Positions 7,818 to 16,308 of a stretch of DNA of 22,017 nt are shown in pieces. The position numbers were made by a program, and so were the translations under genes. The stretch is taken from positions 1 through 22,017 of the IMG/VR virus record IMGVR_UViG_3300028393_000371, one strand, 5' to 3'. Numbering within the stretch: position 1 is the stretch's first letter; every line of letters begins with the position of its first letter. The DNA comes from a virus. The notes under the pieces were generated by a model that worked only from the letters and a program-made list of their open reading frames with translations, did not search any database and had not been told where the DNA came from.

Positions 7818-9634
7818 TATGCGTCCTTAGCTGCCATCGATTGTGTTTCTGTAGTTATCCGTGTTCCACTCTCAGTAAAAACAACTGTTTGTCCGTTTCT
7901 TAATGCTTGTGATGTGGCACTTGCAATAGCTATTGTCGATCCAGTGTCTCCAAATACTTTCACTGCCGCTGCCGCATTTTGTGGCGGAGTAAATCCGCTT
8001 GTACCAGCTAATCCAGCAAAATAATCAAGGCCGCCGTTACTTGTTGGCGCTTCAGCAGGAGTTGCTGGTTGTATTGGCGGTGTTCCAACTGATGTAGCAG
8101 AGTTAGGGGCTGCCACTGGAGTATTATTAGGCTCGCTGTTCCATAAATTTGGATTAAGTTGATCTGCTAAACTAATACTACTACCGTTATTATCAGTGGC
8201 TAAATCAGGTAATCGTACACCTCCTTGCGGTTGATTTTCTGCTGGTTGTTTAGTATTACTAGATCCAGATGGCCTACCAGTTACACTAGCTAGCTGTGTT
8301 GGATTTAAATTCTTTAAAGCATTACCTTTTAATTCTTGCGTGAACTTGCCTTTAGAGAATGTACTTTTTACTTGAGTCGCTGTATATGCCGCACTAGCCT
8401 GTGTAGGAGAATTTGCTAAATTATTATTGTTACCTTGTGTACTCGAAGCATTTACTTCCATTAACCCTGTTCCACTGTAAGGGCCACTCGTTCCGTTACT
8501 ATAGTCACTAGGAGCATTCCAATTGACAGCAAATACTACTTGTTGAACTTCGGGGTTTACAGTACCGTCTGCATAAAATCCGCCAAATTCAAAAGCCTTA
8601 GCGGTAATACCTTTGGGTTCGCCTTGCACTAACCAAGCTGGATCTCCAATAATTTGTAAGGTTATTTCACTTTGGTCATCAAAACTATACAAATAATCAG
8701 CTAGTGTACTAGCTGGATTGTTTGCTCCATTTTCTGCCTGCTGATCACTTTGTGCTGATCTAGGAGATGGTACATTTTTTGGCAATCCTATCCCATATCC
8801 CACAGAGTTTGCTAATTGATTACCAACAGTTTGTTTTCCTTGGGTTCGAGTTTTATTACTTAATACATTTATATATTGATTATTATAGTTTTGCTCGTAA
8901 CCTAATACTTGAGTATTTTGTCCTGTAAACCAATAGTTATAAACTTTTTGTACCCCGCGGAATTGTGCTTCGGGAAAATATTGACTTTGTGCGTCGTTTA
9001 ACGCATAAGTTGATATTGTATATGTAATTTTATAAGCATAATCGTTTCGTTTTTTATCTATCTTAGGACTATTAGGTACCGCATTAACTGTTATTTTAAA
9101 CCAAGTAGTTGTTTTATTAGTTGTAGTAGAAGTACTTGGTATCGAATTACCAGTAACTTGGTCTTGTGTTACATTTAATTGATCCGTAATGTAACGACTA
9201 TTACGCATAGTTAATTCAATGAATTGTATAATTTGTGTACCTTGGGATACTGCTATATTTTTACCTTTGGTATTAAAAGTATTAGTTTCTGGAAGTACTT
9301 TACCTTTAGCTGTATCAGTTTGTTGGCTTGGTGCTAATTTTTTATCACTAGTGCCGGGCAACACAATTCCAGAACTGGCAAGACTTGCCGGGGCAAATTC
9401 TATTACATATTCATTAGCATACTCCACTGTACCTGCTTTAACTAAACTTTTTTCATAGGCATTTAATGCGTCACATAAACCAGTATATGTAAATTTGTTG
9501 TTTCCAGTAGGCGCGGCAGTAGCTTTTTCCGGGGCGGCTGATTTATTAGCATCTAGGCTGCCAGCAGACCGTACACCAGGACCAAGACCATCTTCACCAG
9601 CATAATTTCCAAACGCATCTAATATTGTTCCCAT
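7817..9634 (-). CDS. Baseplate hub protein (candidate gp27-like)
   Basis: A 605-residue protein, directly upstream of and overlapping the spike gene by one base, where a hub subunit that seats the spike would be expected. Residues ~48-80 (FTYTGLCDALNAYEKSLVKA, then YANEYVIEFAPASLA) and ~125-250 (GTQIIQFIELTMRNSRYITD, WFKITVNAVPN, YAYKITYTIS, VYNYWFTGQNTQVLGYEQNY) resemble the second half of a large hub protein seen in environmental T4-like phages, by recollection. Residues ~320-380 form another beta-rich domain (EITLQIIGDPAWLVQG). The last ~220 residues are a Pro/Asn/Ser/Thr-rich, probably flexible, tail. The ATG lies six bases after the stop of the upstream gene. Assignment as gp27 equivalent is inferred from position and size, not from a motif. 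Confidence 0.65.
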   Translation of the reverse strand: MGTILDAFGNYAGEDGLGPGVRSAGSLDANKSAAPEKATAAPTGNNKFTYTGLCDALNAYEKSLVKAGTVEYANEYVIEFAPASLASSGIVLPGTSDKKLAPSQQTDTAKGKVLPETNTFNTKGKNIAVSQGTQIIQFIELTMRNSRYITDQLNVTQDQVTGNSIPSTSTTTNKTTTWFKITVNAVPNSPKIDKKRNDYAYKITYTISTYALNDAQSQYFPEAQFRGVQKVYNYWFTGQNTQVLGYEQNYNNQYINVLSNKTRTQGKQTVGNQLANSVGYGIGLPKNVPSPRSAQSDQQAENGANNPASTLADYLYSFDDQSEITLQIIGDPAWLVQGEPKGITAKAFEFGGFYADGTVNPEVQQVVFAVNWNAPSDYSNGTSGPYSGTGLMEVNASSTQGNNNNLANSPTQASAAYTATQVKSTFSKGKFTQELKGNALKNLNPTQLASVTGRPSGSSNTKQPAENQPQGGVRLPDLATDNNGSSISLADQLNPNLWNSEPNNTPVAAPNSATSVGTPPIQPATPAEAPTSNGGLDYFAGLAGTSGFTPPQNAAAAVKVFGDTGSTIAIASATSQALRNGQTVVFTESGTRITTETQSMAAKDA

Positions 9635-9640
9635 TTATTT

Positions 9641-10939
9641 TTATCCGCTTAATAAATTAAACGCCATTCCTTCTTCGGTAGTTAAATTAATATCAGCTCC
9701 AGTTGCCATGAGGGCTGTAGGACTAACTTGAGATTTTATCGACGGTTGATTAGTTGATTCTCTGCCGGTATCGACATCAGGAACTGCAGACACACCAGTA
9801 CCAGCTAATACATCACTAACTGTTTCGCCAGTAAGTTCTATATTATACGGAATACTAGCAGTTCCTGAAGATTGACCGTATTGAAAATGTTGCGGCATAC
9901 CTTTAATTTGATATTCGATTGCTCTATTTGCCATTTTAAAATGAAATTCTGATATTCCAAATGGGTAATATCTTGTTATTGCCGCGTTAGTTATACCAGG
10001 TGTCGCGCCCGGTGTGCCTGTATTTTTTGTTGGATCTGTAATTAAATGTCCGTTAATATCCCATCCATAAAATTTAACTACCATAACATAAAATGCTAGA
10101 TTATTAGCCGCTGTGGTTTCTTGGTACAAATCACGCACAGCATTAGTAAGATTTGGCAGAAGCGTTAGTCCATTTGGTTCTGTTACCTTAAATGAAATTT
10201 CAGTAAGTGTAGATGGGCCTCCCCCGCCCAATACTGAAGTAACTTCAAAATCATCTATGTAGTAATCCAATGTAAAATATTTGTTACGACCAGAAACGGC
10301 CGAAGATTGTTGATTGGTTAAATTACCTTGCGGTGATACTCCGGCTTGTTGTGCAGCCGCGCCACCACTTTGAACTAATAACGACCATTGACTAATATCA
10401 AGTTTAGACACATTTGTAATTTCTTCAAATTGTGTTGGCTTTAACAAATACCAGCCTAAGTTATATGTATAACTAGCATATTGATCTAATATGTTTGGTT
10501 GTGGCGTAATTAAACTTCCAGGATTTGTTCCAGCATTTAATAATGCAGTAGTTCCCGAGGTGGTGTTGGATAAGCCAAAGTTATCATCGTTAGGAGCTGC
10601 CGCTCCAGGTTGTGTTGCTGCTGTTAAATTTTGAACAGTGGATCTACCGGTTCCTGTTATCCCAGCAACAATATTGGCATTAAATCCATTATTAGGATTA
10701 TTGACATCAAACCCTAGACTTGTGCCTATGGTCTGATTTGGGGCAAATAATTGAGAAGGCGTTGATTGCGTTTGTTCTGTGGTTCCAACCTTTGGATTTT
10801 CAGCTTGCCATGCATTTAATTGATTTGGGCTTGGTGAAGTGTCTGATAAAATAAAATCGCCGGTAGCTTCATTAAAATATCTATACTGTCCGGTAACGGT
10901 GTCTGGTCCTACATAACGACCAAGATTATAATTAGCCAT
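9641..10939 (-). CDS. Baseplate hub or wedge structural protein
   Basis: A 432-residue protein of the baseplate operon. The first ~140 residues are low complexity (Asn, Thr, Gly, Pro). From ~150 comes an ordered domain: ILDQYASYTYNLGWYLLKP, then FTLDYYIDDFEVTSVLGGGG, ISFKVTEPNGLTLLPNLTNA, FYVMVVKFYGWDINGHLI, and finally YYPFGISEFHFKMANRAIEY and IPYNIELTGETVSDVLAG. The alternating strands and the GWD element resemble hub-type tube folds. Its C-terminal domain and the N-terminal domain of the next gene look like consecutive parts of one longer protein in related phages. It starts one base after the gp53-like stop and has an AGG ribosome site nine bases upstream. No T4 gene number can be given with confidence. 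Confidence 0.6.
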   Translation of the reverse strand: MANYNLGRYVGPDTVTGQYRYFNEATGDFILSDTSPSPNQLNAWQAENPKVGTTEQTQSTPSQLFAPNQTIGTSLGFDVNNPNNGFNANIVAGITGTGRSTVQNLTAATQPGAAAPNDDNFGLSNTTSGTTALLNAGTNPGSLITPQPNILDQYASYTYNLGWYLLKPTQFEEITNVSKLDISQWSLLVQSGGAAAQQAGVSPQGNLTNQQSSAVSGRNKYFTLDYYIDDFEVTSVLGGGGPSTLTEISFKVTEPNGLTLLPNLTNAVRDLYQETTAANNLAFYVMVVKFYGWDINGHLITDPTKNTGTPGATPGITNAAITRYYPFGISEFHFKMANRAIEYQIKGMPQHFQYGQSSGTASIPYNIELTGETVSDVLAGTGVSAVPDVDTGRESTNQPSIKSQVSPTALMATGADINLTTEEGMAFNLLSG

Positions 10940-10940
10940 T

Positions 10941-11243
10941 TTATAAACCTAACGCAGATTTAAGTGTAGTAATTTTTGGCAAATAAATTTGAGTGCCTGC
11001 TTTAAAATCTAAGGGAGGTGCTGTTAATGTATTTGGATTGCGCTGGTAAAATACCCACCATAGATTACTATTATCATATAAGTCGTGTGCTAACAAATCT
11101 GGTCTGTATTGATATGTCGCATTTATTGTAAAATATTGATCGTCAACTAATTTTGGAATAGGACGATTAACCATTACATCCAAAAAATACTGGCTATACT
11201 GAGTCGTATAGTATGGACTAGTTTGATTATAAGAGGCTGACAT
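10941..11243 (-). CDS. 53: Baseplate wedge protein gp53-like, LysM-type C-terminus
   Basis: gp53 staples neighbouring wedges together in the T4 baseplate. This 100-residue protein carries the recognisable core YRPDLLAHDLYDNSNLWWVF followed by YQRNPNTLTAPPLDFKAGTQ and IYLPK, the pattern of small gp53/LysM-like baseplate proteins in which an NLWW helix is followed by a D-F-x-x-G-x-x-I-x-x-P strand. T4 gp53 is nearly twice as long (196), so this is the minimal form. The ATG shares one base with the upstream stop (TAATG) and is preceded by a very strong ribosome site, AAGGAGGG. LysM-like modules in this setting bind baseplate partners rather than peptidoglycan, as far as the family is known. Confidence 0.85.
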   Translation of the reverse strand: MSASYNQTSPYYTTQYSQYFLDVMVNRPIPKLVDDQYFTINATYQYRPDLLAHDLYDNSNLWWVFYQRNPNTLTAPPLDFKAGTQIYLPKITTLKSALGL

Positions 11244-12403
11244 TACCAGAACCCTCCTTTAAGTTGATTTCCATTAGCAAATTCTCTGAGGCTAAATTGC
11301 TGACTTACTTGTTGGCGAGTATTTACTGGTAACAATCTAATGGTCATGTCCATTTTAGTTGGTACATAAGTCGGAGAGCCTTGTGCTAAATTTGGCACAT
11401 TTGTTGAACCAAACGGAGTATTAGGTATAGCACCTTTAGTAGTAAATGCGTTTGCTAGTCTTTGTATACTAGAAAAAATATTATTAGTCGATACACTTTG
11501 CTGTACATTGTTCTGCGATGTTAAATTAAGACCAACTTGATTAGCAACTTGAGCTCGAATATAGTCTACATCTTCAGGAAGGTTATAACTAAAATCAGCA
11601 ATTAAACAAGGATGGCGATTAAATTGATATTGCCCCAGTCCTGATAAAAATACTAATGGCGGAGGACTACCTCGTTGAGCATCTTGACCGTAAAACATTT
11701 TTGTAGCACTACGGAAAAAATGAATTACCGCTAGCAAATAATTTGCTTGTTGTGTATCTTGTGCAGTAAAATGTGCTGTAATGCCAATATCGCCTACTTG
11801 ACTATTTTGATAAAAATAACCTCTAAAATTAGCGTGTGTTAAATCATAAGTTGAATAGTTTGCTTTATAACTAATATCAATTTTAGGAGTGTAGGGGAAT
11901 ATAATGCCATTAGTAACTTTTAATGGTTGCAATATTCCTGGTTGTGGAGCATTATACAAATAAGTTGCTCCTTGTGCTAGACTTAATTTAACTCGCCAGT
12001 CACCGCTACCCGATTCTTGCCCTAATTGTACTGCTCGCACTGGTTGTGCTCTAGCATTATCAATACCGCGTTGAATGGTTGATGCTAACGGACTACCAGA
12101 AGATGTACCTTCGCCTTCATCTACTTCAGCTGCTCTATACAATACCCCGTCTTTAAATGTATTACCCAAACTATCAGTAGTAAACCCAGGTTCGCTATCA
12201 TCATGATCAGGAGCTTGGGGAGCTCTATTAATTTCACTTTCAGGTACTATTGTTTCGCCTTGAGCTAAACTAGCTTCTGGGTCTACAGTGGGACTAACTG
12301 GAGTCTTTTTGGCTAAAAAATTATCAACCCAGACATTGTATTCAGCCTGAGTGACTTCTATTGATGGGCCGGTGGGGTTATTAGGGTCTGGTATGAACGG
12401 CAT
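11243..12403 (-). CDS. Tail tube junction / baseplate cap protein (gp48/gp54-like)
   Basis: A 386-residue protein whose ordered part (residues ~125-285) reads VKLSLAQGATYLYN, IIFPYTPKIDISYKANYST, NSQVGDIGITAHFTAQDTQQ, then the helix YLLAVIHFFRSATKMFYG and a strand pair ending in FSYNLPEDVDYIRAQ; the end contains MDMTIRLLPVNTRQQV. A helix with a FF-x-x-Y-G end and a final extended strand is the layout of tube-like cap proteins gp48 and gp54, which join hub and tail tube. Which of the two it matches is not decidable here. The N-terminal ~120 residues are acidic and low complexity. I start it at the ATG (12403-12401), with AGGAT eight to nine bases upstream, rather than at the in-frame TTG 18 bases earlier. 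It is the first gene of the baseplate operon. Confidence 0.75.
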   Translation of the reverse strand: MPFIPDPNNPTGPSIEVTQAEYNVWVDNFLAKKTPVSPTVDPEASLAQGETIVPESEINRAPQAPDHDDSEPGFTTDSLGNTFKDGVLYRAAEVDEGEGTSSGSPLASTIQRGIDNARAQPVRAVQLGQESGSGDWRVKLSLAQGATYLYNAPQPGILQPLKVTNGIIFPYTPKIDISYKANYSTYDLTHANFRGYFYQNSQVGDIGITAHFTAQDTQQANYLLAVIHFFRSATKMFYGQDAQRGSPPPLVFLSGLGQYQFNRHPCLIADFSYNLPEDVDYIRAQVANQVGLNLTSQNNVQQSVSTNNIFSSIQRLANAFTTKGAIPNTPFGSTNVPNLAQGSPTYVPTKMDMTIRLLPVNTRQQVSQQFSLREFANGNQLKGGFW

Positions 12404-12421
12404 TATTATTATCCTGTACAA

Positions 12422-12429
12422 TATTTATG
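12422..12429 (-). promoter_or_regulatory. Late promoter for the baseplate operon
   Basis: The minus strand reads CATAAATA, one base from TATAAATA, 18 bases before the ATG of the first baseplate gene, nearly the same distance as the exact promoter before gp6 (20 bases). The predicted short leader includes the AGGAT ribosome site. Confidence 0.55.
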
Positions 12430-12463
12430 GTTTAGATAATGTGCCCATATTATGTTAAATAGG

Positions 12464-12491
12464 TTGACAATAGGTTGACTTATGTTATAAT
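12464..12491 (+). promoter_or_regulatory. Strong sigma70-type promoter for gp55
   Basis: Perfect -35 TTGACA (12464-12469) and perfect -10 TATAAT (12486-12491) are separated by 16 bases, and TG one base before the -10 makes it an extended -10 as well. Start of transcription is expected near 12498, six bases before the ribosome site. AGGTTGAC is repeated at 12461 and 12472; the second copy falls in the spacer and might be an alternative -35 or an operator half-site. A host-type promoter before the late sigma factor fits early expression. Confidence 0.85.
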
Positions 12492-12503
12492 AAATAATCA
12501 CTC

Positions 12504-12519
12504 AGGAGATCATTTAGTG
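12504..12519 (+). promoter_or_regulatory. Ribosome binding site that sets the GTG start of gp55
   Basis: AGGAG (12504-12508) lies eight bases before GTG (12517-12519), in frame with gp55. The longer in-frame start, TTG at 12475, lies between the -35 and -10 elements and would not be transcribed from this promoter, so GTG is preferred. Confidence 0.8.
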
Positions 12520-13443
12520 GCCACAGCACCCGTAGTATCACAAAGAAAAGTCATTTATCTCAATAATAGAGATATCCTAAAGCAAATACACCTAAGCAAA
12601 AATACATATTGTACATACCTAGATCCCGTAAACGATCATCAATATGACATTATTTTGCCCACGGTAGAGAAGATTAATCAGCGCACAGTAGCAGAAGCTA
12701 GACGAAATCGCGCAGATCGTATTAAAAAAGAAACAGGTGTAGTTACTGATCCTAAGAAGATTCCTAATACAGATTTAGTGTTTAGAATTACTTGTTGGGA
12801 ACATATACCCATGGCTCCTAAAAAAATACCAAAATCTGCTACTACAAAAAAGAAAAAATTAGACGATATTTTTGAGCTTAATTTAATAGAAGAAGATCCA
12901 GTATTAGATCTTCCTATCCCAGAAGATGCAGATTCTGCCACAGCAAAATATGTTAGACTTCCATTCCCGCCATTTTATCATTATCGATTAGATGATAAAA
13001 AACAACCGTTTCTCGTGGGTAAAAGTCATTGGATGGGCGATTTGAAAAAAGGCGAGTTCAGCAAGGATCACGGTAATATGACACGCACTCTTGCTAATAT
13101 GTTTATTAAATTATGCGATAGATATGCTACCCGTAGTAACTGGCGCGGTTATACTTATAACGAAGAAATGCGTGGAGCGGCACTTGTACAATTAAGTCAA
13201 ATTGGGTTACGGTTTGATGAAAGTAAATCACAGAATCCATTTGCTTACTATACTGCCGCTATCACTAACTCGTTTACTCATGTACTAAATTCTGAAAAGA
13301 AAAATCAAAACATCCGTGACGATATGTTAGAAATGAACGGGCTTAATCCAAGTTGGACTAGACAAGCCGCTGGTAAAAAAGATCCAAATCTTAATTCAGT
13401 TGTTACCAATATTGACGTTTCTGAGTACAATACTGAAGAATAA
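12517..13443 (+). CDS. 55: Late-transcription sigma factor gp55, with long N-terminal extension
   Basis: gp55 binds host core RNA polymerase and recognises the TATAAATA late promoters. In this 308-residue protein the sigma-like part is in the C-terminal half: residues ~189-262 contain LANMFIKLCDRYATRSNWRG, then YTYNEEMRGAALVQLSQIGL and FDESKSQNPFAYYTAAITNS, followed by a basic segment. The D-E-x-K-x-x-NPxAYxTxA pattern matches T4 gp55 (FDETKYKNPHAYITQA). T4 gp55 is 185 residues; here ~145 residues precede the conserved part, including a Lys-rich stretch and an acidic one (residues ~108-130). The end, SVVTNIDVSEYNTEE, lacks the hydrophobic FLY clamp-binding motif of T4 gp55. It is read from a sigma70 promoter with an AGGAG site, and late promoters in the same window are its likely targets. 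Confidence 0.85.
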   Translation: MATAPVVSQRKVIYLNNRDILKQIHLSKNTYCTYLDPVNDHQYDIILPTVEKINQRTVAEARRNRADRIKKETGVVTDPKKIPNTDLVFRITCWEHIPMAPKKIPKSATTKKKKLDDIFELNLIEEDPVLDLPIPEDADSATAKYVRLPFPPFYHYRLDDKKQPFLVGKSHWMGDLKKGEFSKDHGNMTRTLANMFIKLCDRYATRSNWRGYTYNEEMRGAALVQLSQIGLRFDESKSQNPFAYYTAAITNSFTHVLNSEKKNQNIRDDMLEMNGLNPSWTRQAAGKKDPNLNSVVTNIDVSEYNTEE

Positions 13444-13452
13444 CCAGTTTAG

Positions 13453-13481
13453 TTGTAATCTACAATCTAGAAGTGTATAAT
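13453..13481 (+). promoter_or_regulatory. Possible sigma70-type promoter before gp47
   Basis: TTGTAA (13453-13458, four of six -35 bases) and a perfect TATAAT (13476-13481) are 17 bases apart in the 45-base gap after gp55. The -10 is only seven bases before the gp47 ATG, so a transcript from it would be leaderless. The AAGGA before the ATG is too close (one base) to be a normal ribosome site. gp47 could also be read through from gp55. Confidence 0.45.
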
Positions 13482-13488
13482 CAAGGAT

Positions 13489-14505
13489 ATGACAAATCTA
13501 TTCCGTAAAGTAGCAGTTTGTACTGACCTCCACTGGGGATTAAAGTCCAATAGTCTAGTACATAATCGTGATTGCGCAGCATTTATTGATTGGTTTATTG
13601 CCAAAGCTAAAGAAGAAGGTTGCGAAACCGGTATGTTCTTAGGCGATTGGCACAATCATCGTGCTAGTATCAATTTACAAACATTACAATTTAGTGTTCA
13701 AGCATTAGAAAAACTATCAAAAGCATTTGATAAGTTTTATTTTATCCCAGGTAATCACGATTTATACTATCGTGATAAACGGGATATCCACGGTGCTGAG
13801 TGGGCCAAACATATCCCAAACATTATTATTGTTAACGATTGGTTCAAAGAAGGAGATGTTGTTATTGCTCCTTGGCTAGTAGGCGACGATCATAAAAAAT
13901 TACAAAAAATGTCAGCCAAATATATGTTTGGGCATTTTGAATTGCCACATTTTAAAATGAATGCCATGGTGGAAATGCCCGATCACGGAGAAATTAGTAT
14001 AGACAGTTTTGGTGGAGTTGAAAGTGTATATTCTGGGCATTTTCATTTGCGTCAACAAAAGAAAAATATTACATATATTGGAAATTGTTTCCCGCACAAT
14101 TTTGCCGATGCTGGCGATAGTGATCGTGGCATGATGATTAAAGAATGGGGCAAAGAAGACCAGTACTTTGCTTGGCCTGGCCAGCCGTTGTACCGTGTTA
14201 TGAAGTTAAGCGACGCCATCGACAACGGTGCTAATATATTTGTACCTAATATGCATGTTCGTGTTGAATTAGACATTGATATTAGTTACGAAGAAGCTAA
14301 CTTTATTAAAGAAACATTTATTAAAGATTATAATTTGCGTGAGATGGCGTTAATACCTAGTAAGAAGACTGATATTAACACTGATTTAGCTCCAGGAGAT
14401 GTTAAGTTTGAATCTGTGGATCAAATTGTAACCGATCAGCTGACTAATATAGCATCAGAGTTTTATGACAACAAGTTATTACTAAAAATTTATCAAAATC
14501 TATGA
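13489..14505 (+). CDS. 47: Recombination endonuclease subunit gp47 (Mre11/SbcD-like)
   Basis: gp47 is the metallophosphoesterase partner of gp46; the complex resects DNA ends for recombination-dependent replication and repair. All metal-site motifs are visible: D13-L-H15 in CTDLHWG, G52-D53-W-H55 in FLGDWHNH, G88-N-H-D91 in IPGNHDLYY, GHF at 148-150 and GHFH at 183-186. At 338 residues it has the T4 length (339). The start cannot be later, because the first metal motif begins at residue 13. The stop overlaps the gp46 ATG by four bases (ATGA), so the two subunits are translationally coupled. The C-terminal ~100 residues would hold the gp46-binding region. Nothing looks damaged. Confidence 0.95.
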   Translation: MTNLFRKVAVCTDLHWGLKSNSLVHNRDCAAFIDWFIAKAKEEGCETGMFLGDWHNHRASINLQTLQFSVQALEKLSKAFDKFYFIPGNHDLYYRDKRDIHGAEWAKHIPNIIIVNDWFKEGDVVIAPWLVGDDHKKLQKMSAKYMFGHFELPHFKMNAMVEMPDHGEISIDSFGGVESVYSGHFHLRQQKKNITYIGNCFPHNFADAGDSDRGMMIKEWGKEDQYFAWPGQPLYRVMKLSDAIDNGANIFVPNMHVRVELDIDISYEEANFIKETFIKDYNLREMALIPSKKTDINTDLAPGDVKFESVDQIVTDQLTNIASEFYDNKLLLKIYQNL

Positions 14506-16265
14506 TACAAATAAAAAATTTAAGTGTTAAAAATTTCATGAGTGTGGGTAATGCTACACAAGGAATTAACTTTGATCGACAAGACTTAACCTTAGTTCTA
14601 GGCGAAAATATGGATTTAGGTGGAGATGGTAGCAGAAATGGTACTGGTAAGACCACTATTATCAATGCGTTAAGCTATGCTATGTATGGCACAGCATTAA
14701 GCAATATCCGCAAAGATAACTTAGTTAATAAAACTAACGGTAAAAATATGTTAGTATCGTTAGAGTTTACTGTTGGCAATCAAGACTATAAAATTGAACG
14801 AGGGCGTAAACCTAACTTCTTAAAATTTTATATTAATAATAAAGAAACCGAAGCAGACGACAATGCCCAAGGCGATAGTCGCGAAACACAAGATGCTATT
14901 GAAAATATTTTAGGTATGAGTCACGATATGTTCAAGCATATCATGGCGTTGAACACTTATACCGAACCGTTTTTATCATTAAAATCTAATGATCAGCGTA
15001 CTATTATCGAACAGCTACTTGGTATTACCATGCTATCTGAGCGGGCTGAAAAAATTAAAGAATTAAATCGCACTACCAAAGAAGATATCACTAAGGAAGA
15101 GTTTAGAATCCGTGCTGTACAGGATGCTAACAAGCGCATACAGGAACAAATTGAATCTTTAAAGCGCAGACAAGGATTATGGGTAACCAAACATGAAGAA
15201 GATATCAAAGAACTTGAGAAAGCACTATCGTCGCTCCAGAAAATTAATATTGAACAAGAGATACAGGCACACAAGGACCACAAAGCCTGGGATCAAAAAA
15301 GGAAGGATATCAACGATTTATCTAGTCAGATCAGTCGCACGAAAATGGATGTTACACGGGAAGACAAAACGATTTCCAAGGTATCTAAAGAAATTGAGAC
15401 TCTTGAAAAGCATGAATGTCACACATGCGGGCAGGCCTTCCACGACGGTAAGCACGAATCAGTTTTGGCGAGCAAACAGAAAGATTTGGCAACAGCTCGA
15501 CAGAATTTCGACGAACATACACAGCTCTTATCAGAATTGGAGGCTGCCCATGAAGCCTTGGGCGTGTTAGGCAAGCCTCCCAAGATGTTCTATGACACCG
15601 AAGAGCAAGCAATACAACATCGCAGTACTATTGAAGGATTAGTAACACAAATAACTGGTAAAAAAGCAGAAGTTGATCCTTATGATGACCAAATTGATGA
15701 AATGACTAATCAAGCATTAGAAGAAGTATCTTACGATGCGCTAAACGATTTAACAAAATTACAGGAACATCAAGACTTTTTGCTTAAACTATTAACAAGT
15801 AAAGATAGTTTTATTCGTAAAAAGATTATTGAACAAAACTTATCCTACTTAAATGCTCGATTAACACACTATTTAGATCGTATTGGTTTGCCACATACTG
15901 TTGTATTCCAAAATGACTTAACTGTTAGTATCGAAGAACTAGGCCGTGAGCTAGACTTTGATAATTTAAGTCGTGGCGAACGCAACAGACTTATATTAAG
16001 TATGGCATGGGCGTTCCGTGATGTATTTGAGTCACTTTACACACCAATTAATGTATTGTTTATCGATGAAATGATCGATAACGGATTAGATACACAAGGT
16101 GTGGAGTCGGCACTAGCCTTATTGAAACAAATGTCGCGGGAACGACACAAAAGTATTTGGTTAGTAAGTCACAGAGACGAGTTAGCAGGGCGAGTAGAAA
16201 ACATTCTTAAAGTAGTTAAAGAAGGCGGATTTACTAGTTATAACACAGATATTGAAACAGCATGA
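14502..16265 (+). CDS. 46: Recombination endonuclease subunit gp46 (Rad50/SbcC-like ATPase)
   Basis: gp46 is the SMC-type ATPase that drives gp47. The Walker A loop GSRNGTGKT is at residues ~43-51, in a segment rich in Gly; two long coiled-coil arms (about 185-300 and 320-450) flank a zinc hook, CHTC at 306-309; the ABC signature LSRGERNRLILSMAW is near 489 and Walker B INVLFIDEMIDNGLD near 516-530, followed by a late His (WLVSHRDE). Length 587 compares with 560 in T4. It overlaps gp47 by four bases. Codon use changes inside the gene: from about 15230 to 15610, covering the zinc hook and arm tips, CAG and AAG and G/C-ending codons are common, unlike the AT-ending codons on both sides. Confidence 0.95.
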   Translation: MIQIKNLSVKNFMSVGNATQGINFDRQDLTLVLGENMDLGGDGSRNGTGKTTIINALSYAMYGTALSNIRKDNLVNKTNGKNMLVSLEFTVGNQDYKIERGRKPNFLKFYINNKETEADDNAQGDSRETQDAIENILGMSHDMFKHIMALNTYTEPFLSLKSNDQRTIIEQLLGITMLSERAEKIKELNRTTKEDITKEEFRIRAVQDANKRIQEQIESLKRRQGLWVTKHEEDIKELEKALSSLQKINIEQEIQAHKDHKAWDQKRKDINDLSSQISRTKMDVTREDKTISKVSKEIETLEKHECHTCGQAFHDGKHESVLASKQKDLATARQNFDEHTQLLSELEAAHEALGVLGKPPKMFYDTEEQAIQHRSTIEGLVTQITGKKAEVDPYDDQIDEMTNQALEEVSYDALNDLTKLQEHQDFLLKLLTSKDSFIRKKIIEQNLSYLNARLTHYLDRIGLPHTVVFQNDLTVSIEELGRELDFDNLSRGERNRLILSMAWAFRDVFESLYTPINVLFIDEMIDNGLDTQGVESALALLKQMSRERHKSIWLVSHRDELAGRVENILKVVKEGGFTSYNTDIETA

Positions 16266-16308
16266 TGAAATTTTTAAGTACCACAATATCAGCGATAACT
16301 ATTAGTCC

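Noticed and set aside
8861-8880. TATAAATG on the minus strand as a late promoter
   Set aside because: It is inside a coding sequence, lacks the final base of the consensus, and is far from any start codon.
12404-12421. Upstream TTG start for the tube junction protein
   Set aside because: The ATG at 12403 has a properly spaced AGGAT; the TTG would add six residues that begin at the late promoter.
12475-12516. Upstream TTG start for gp55
   Set aside because: It lies inside the promoter and has no ribosome site; GTG at 12517 has AGGAG eight bases upstream.
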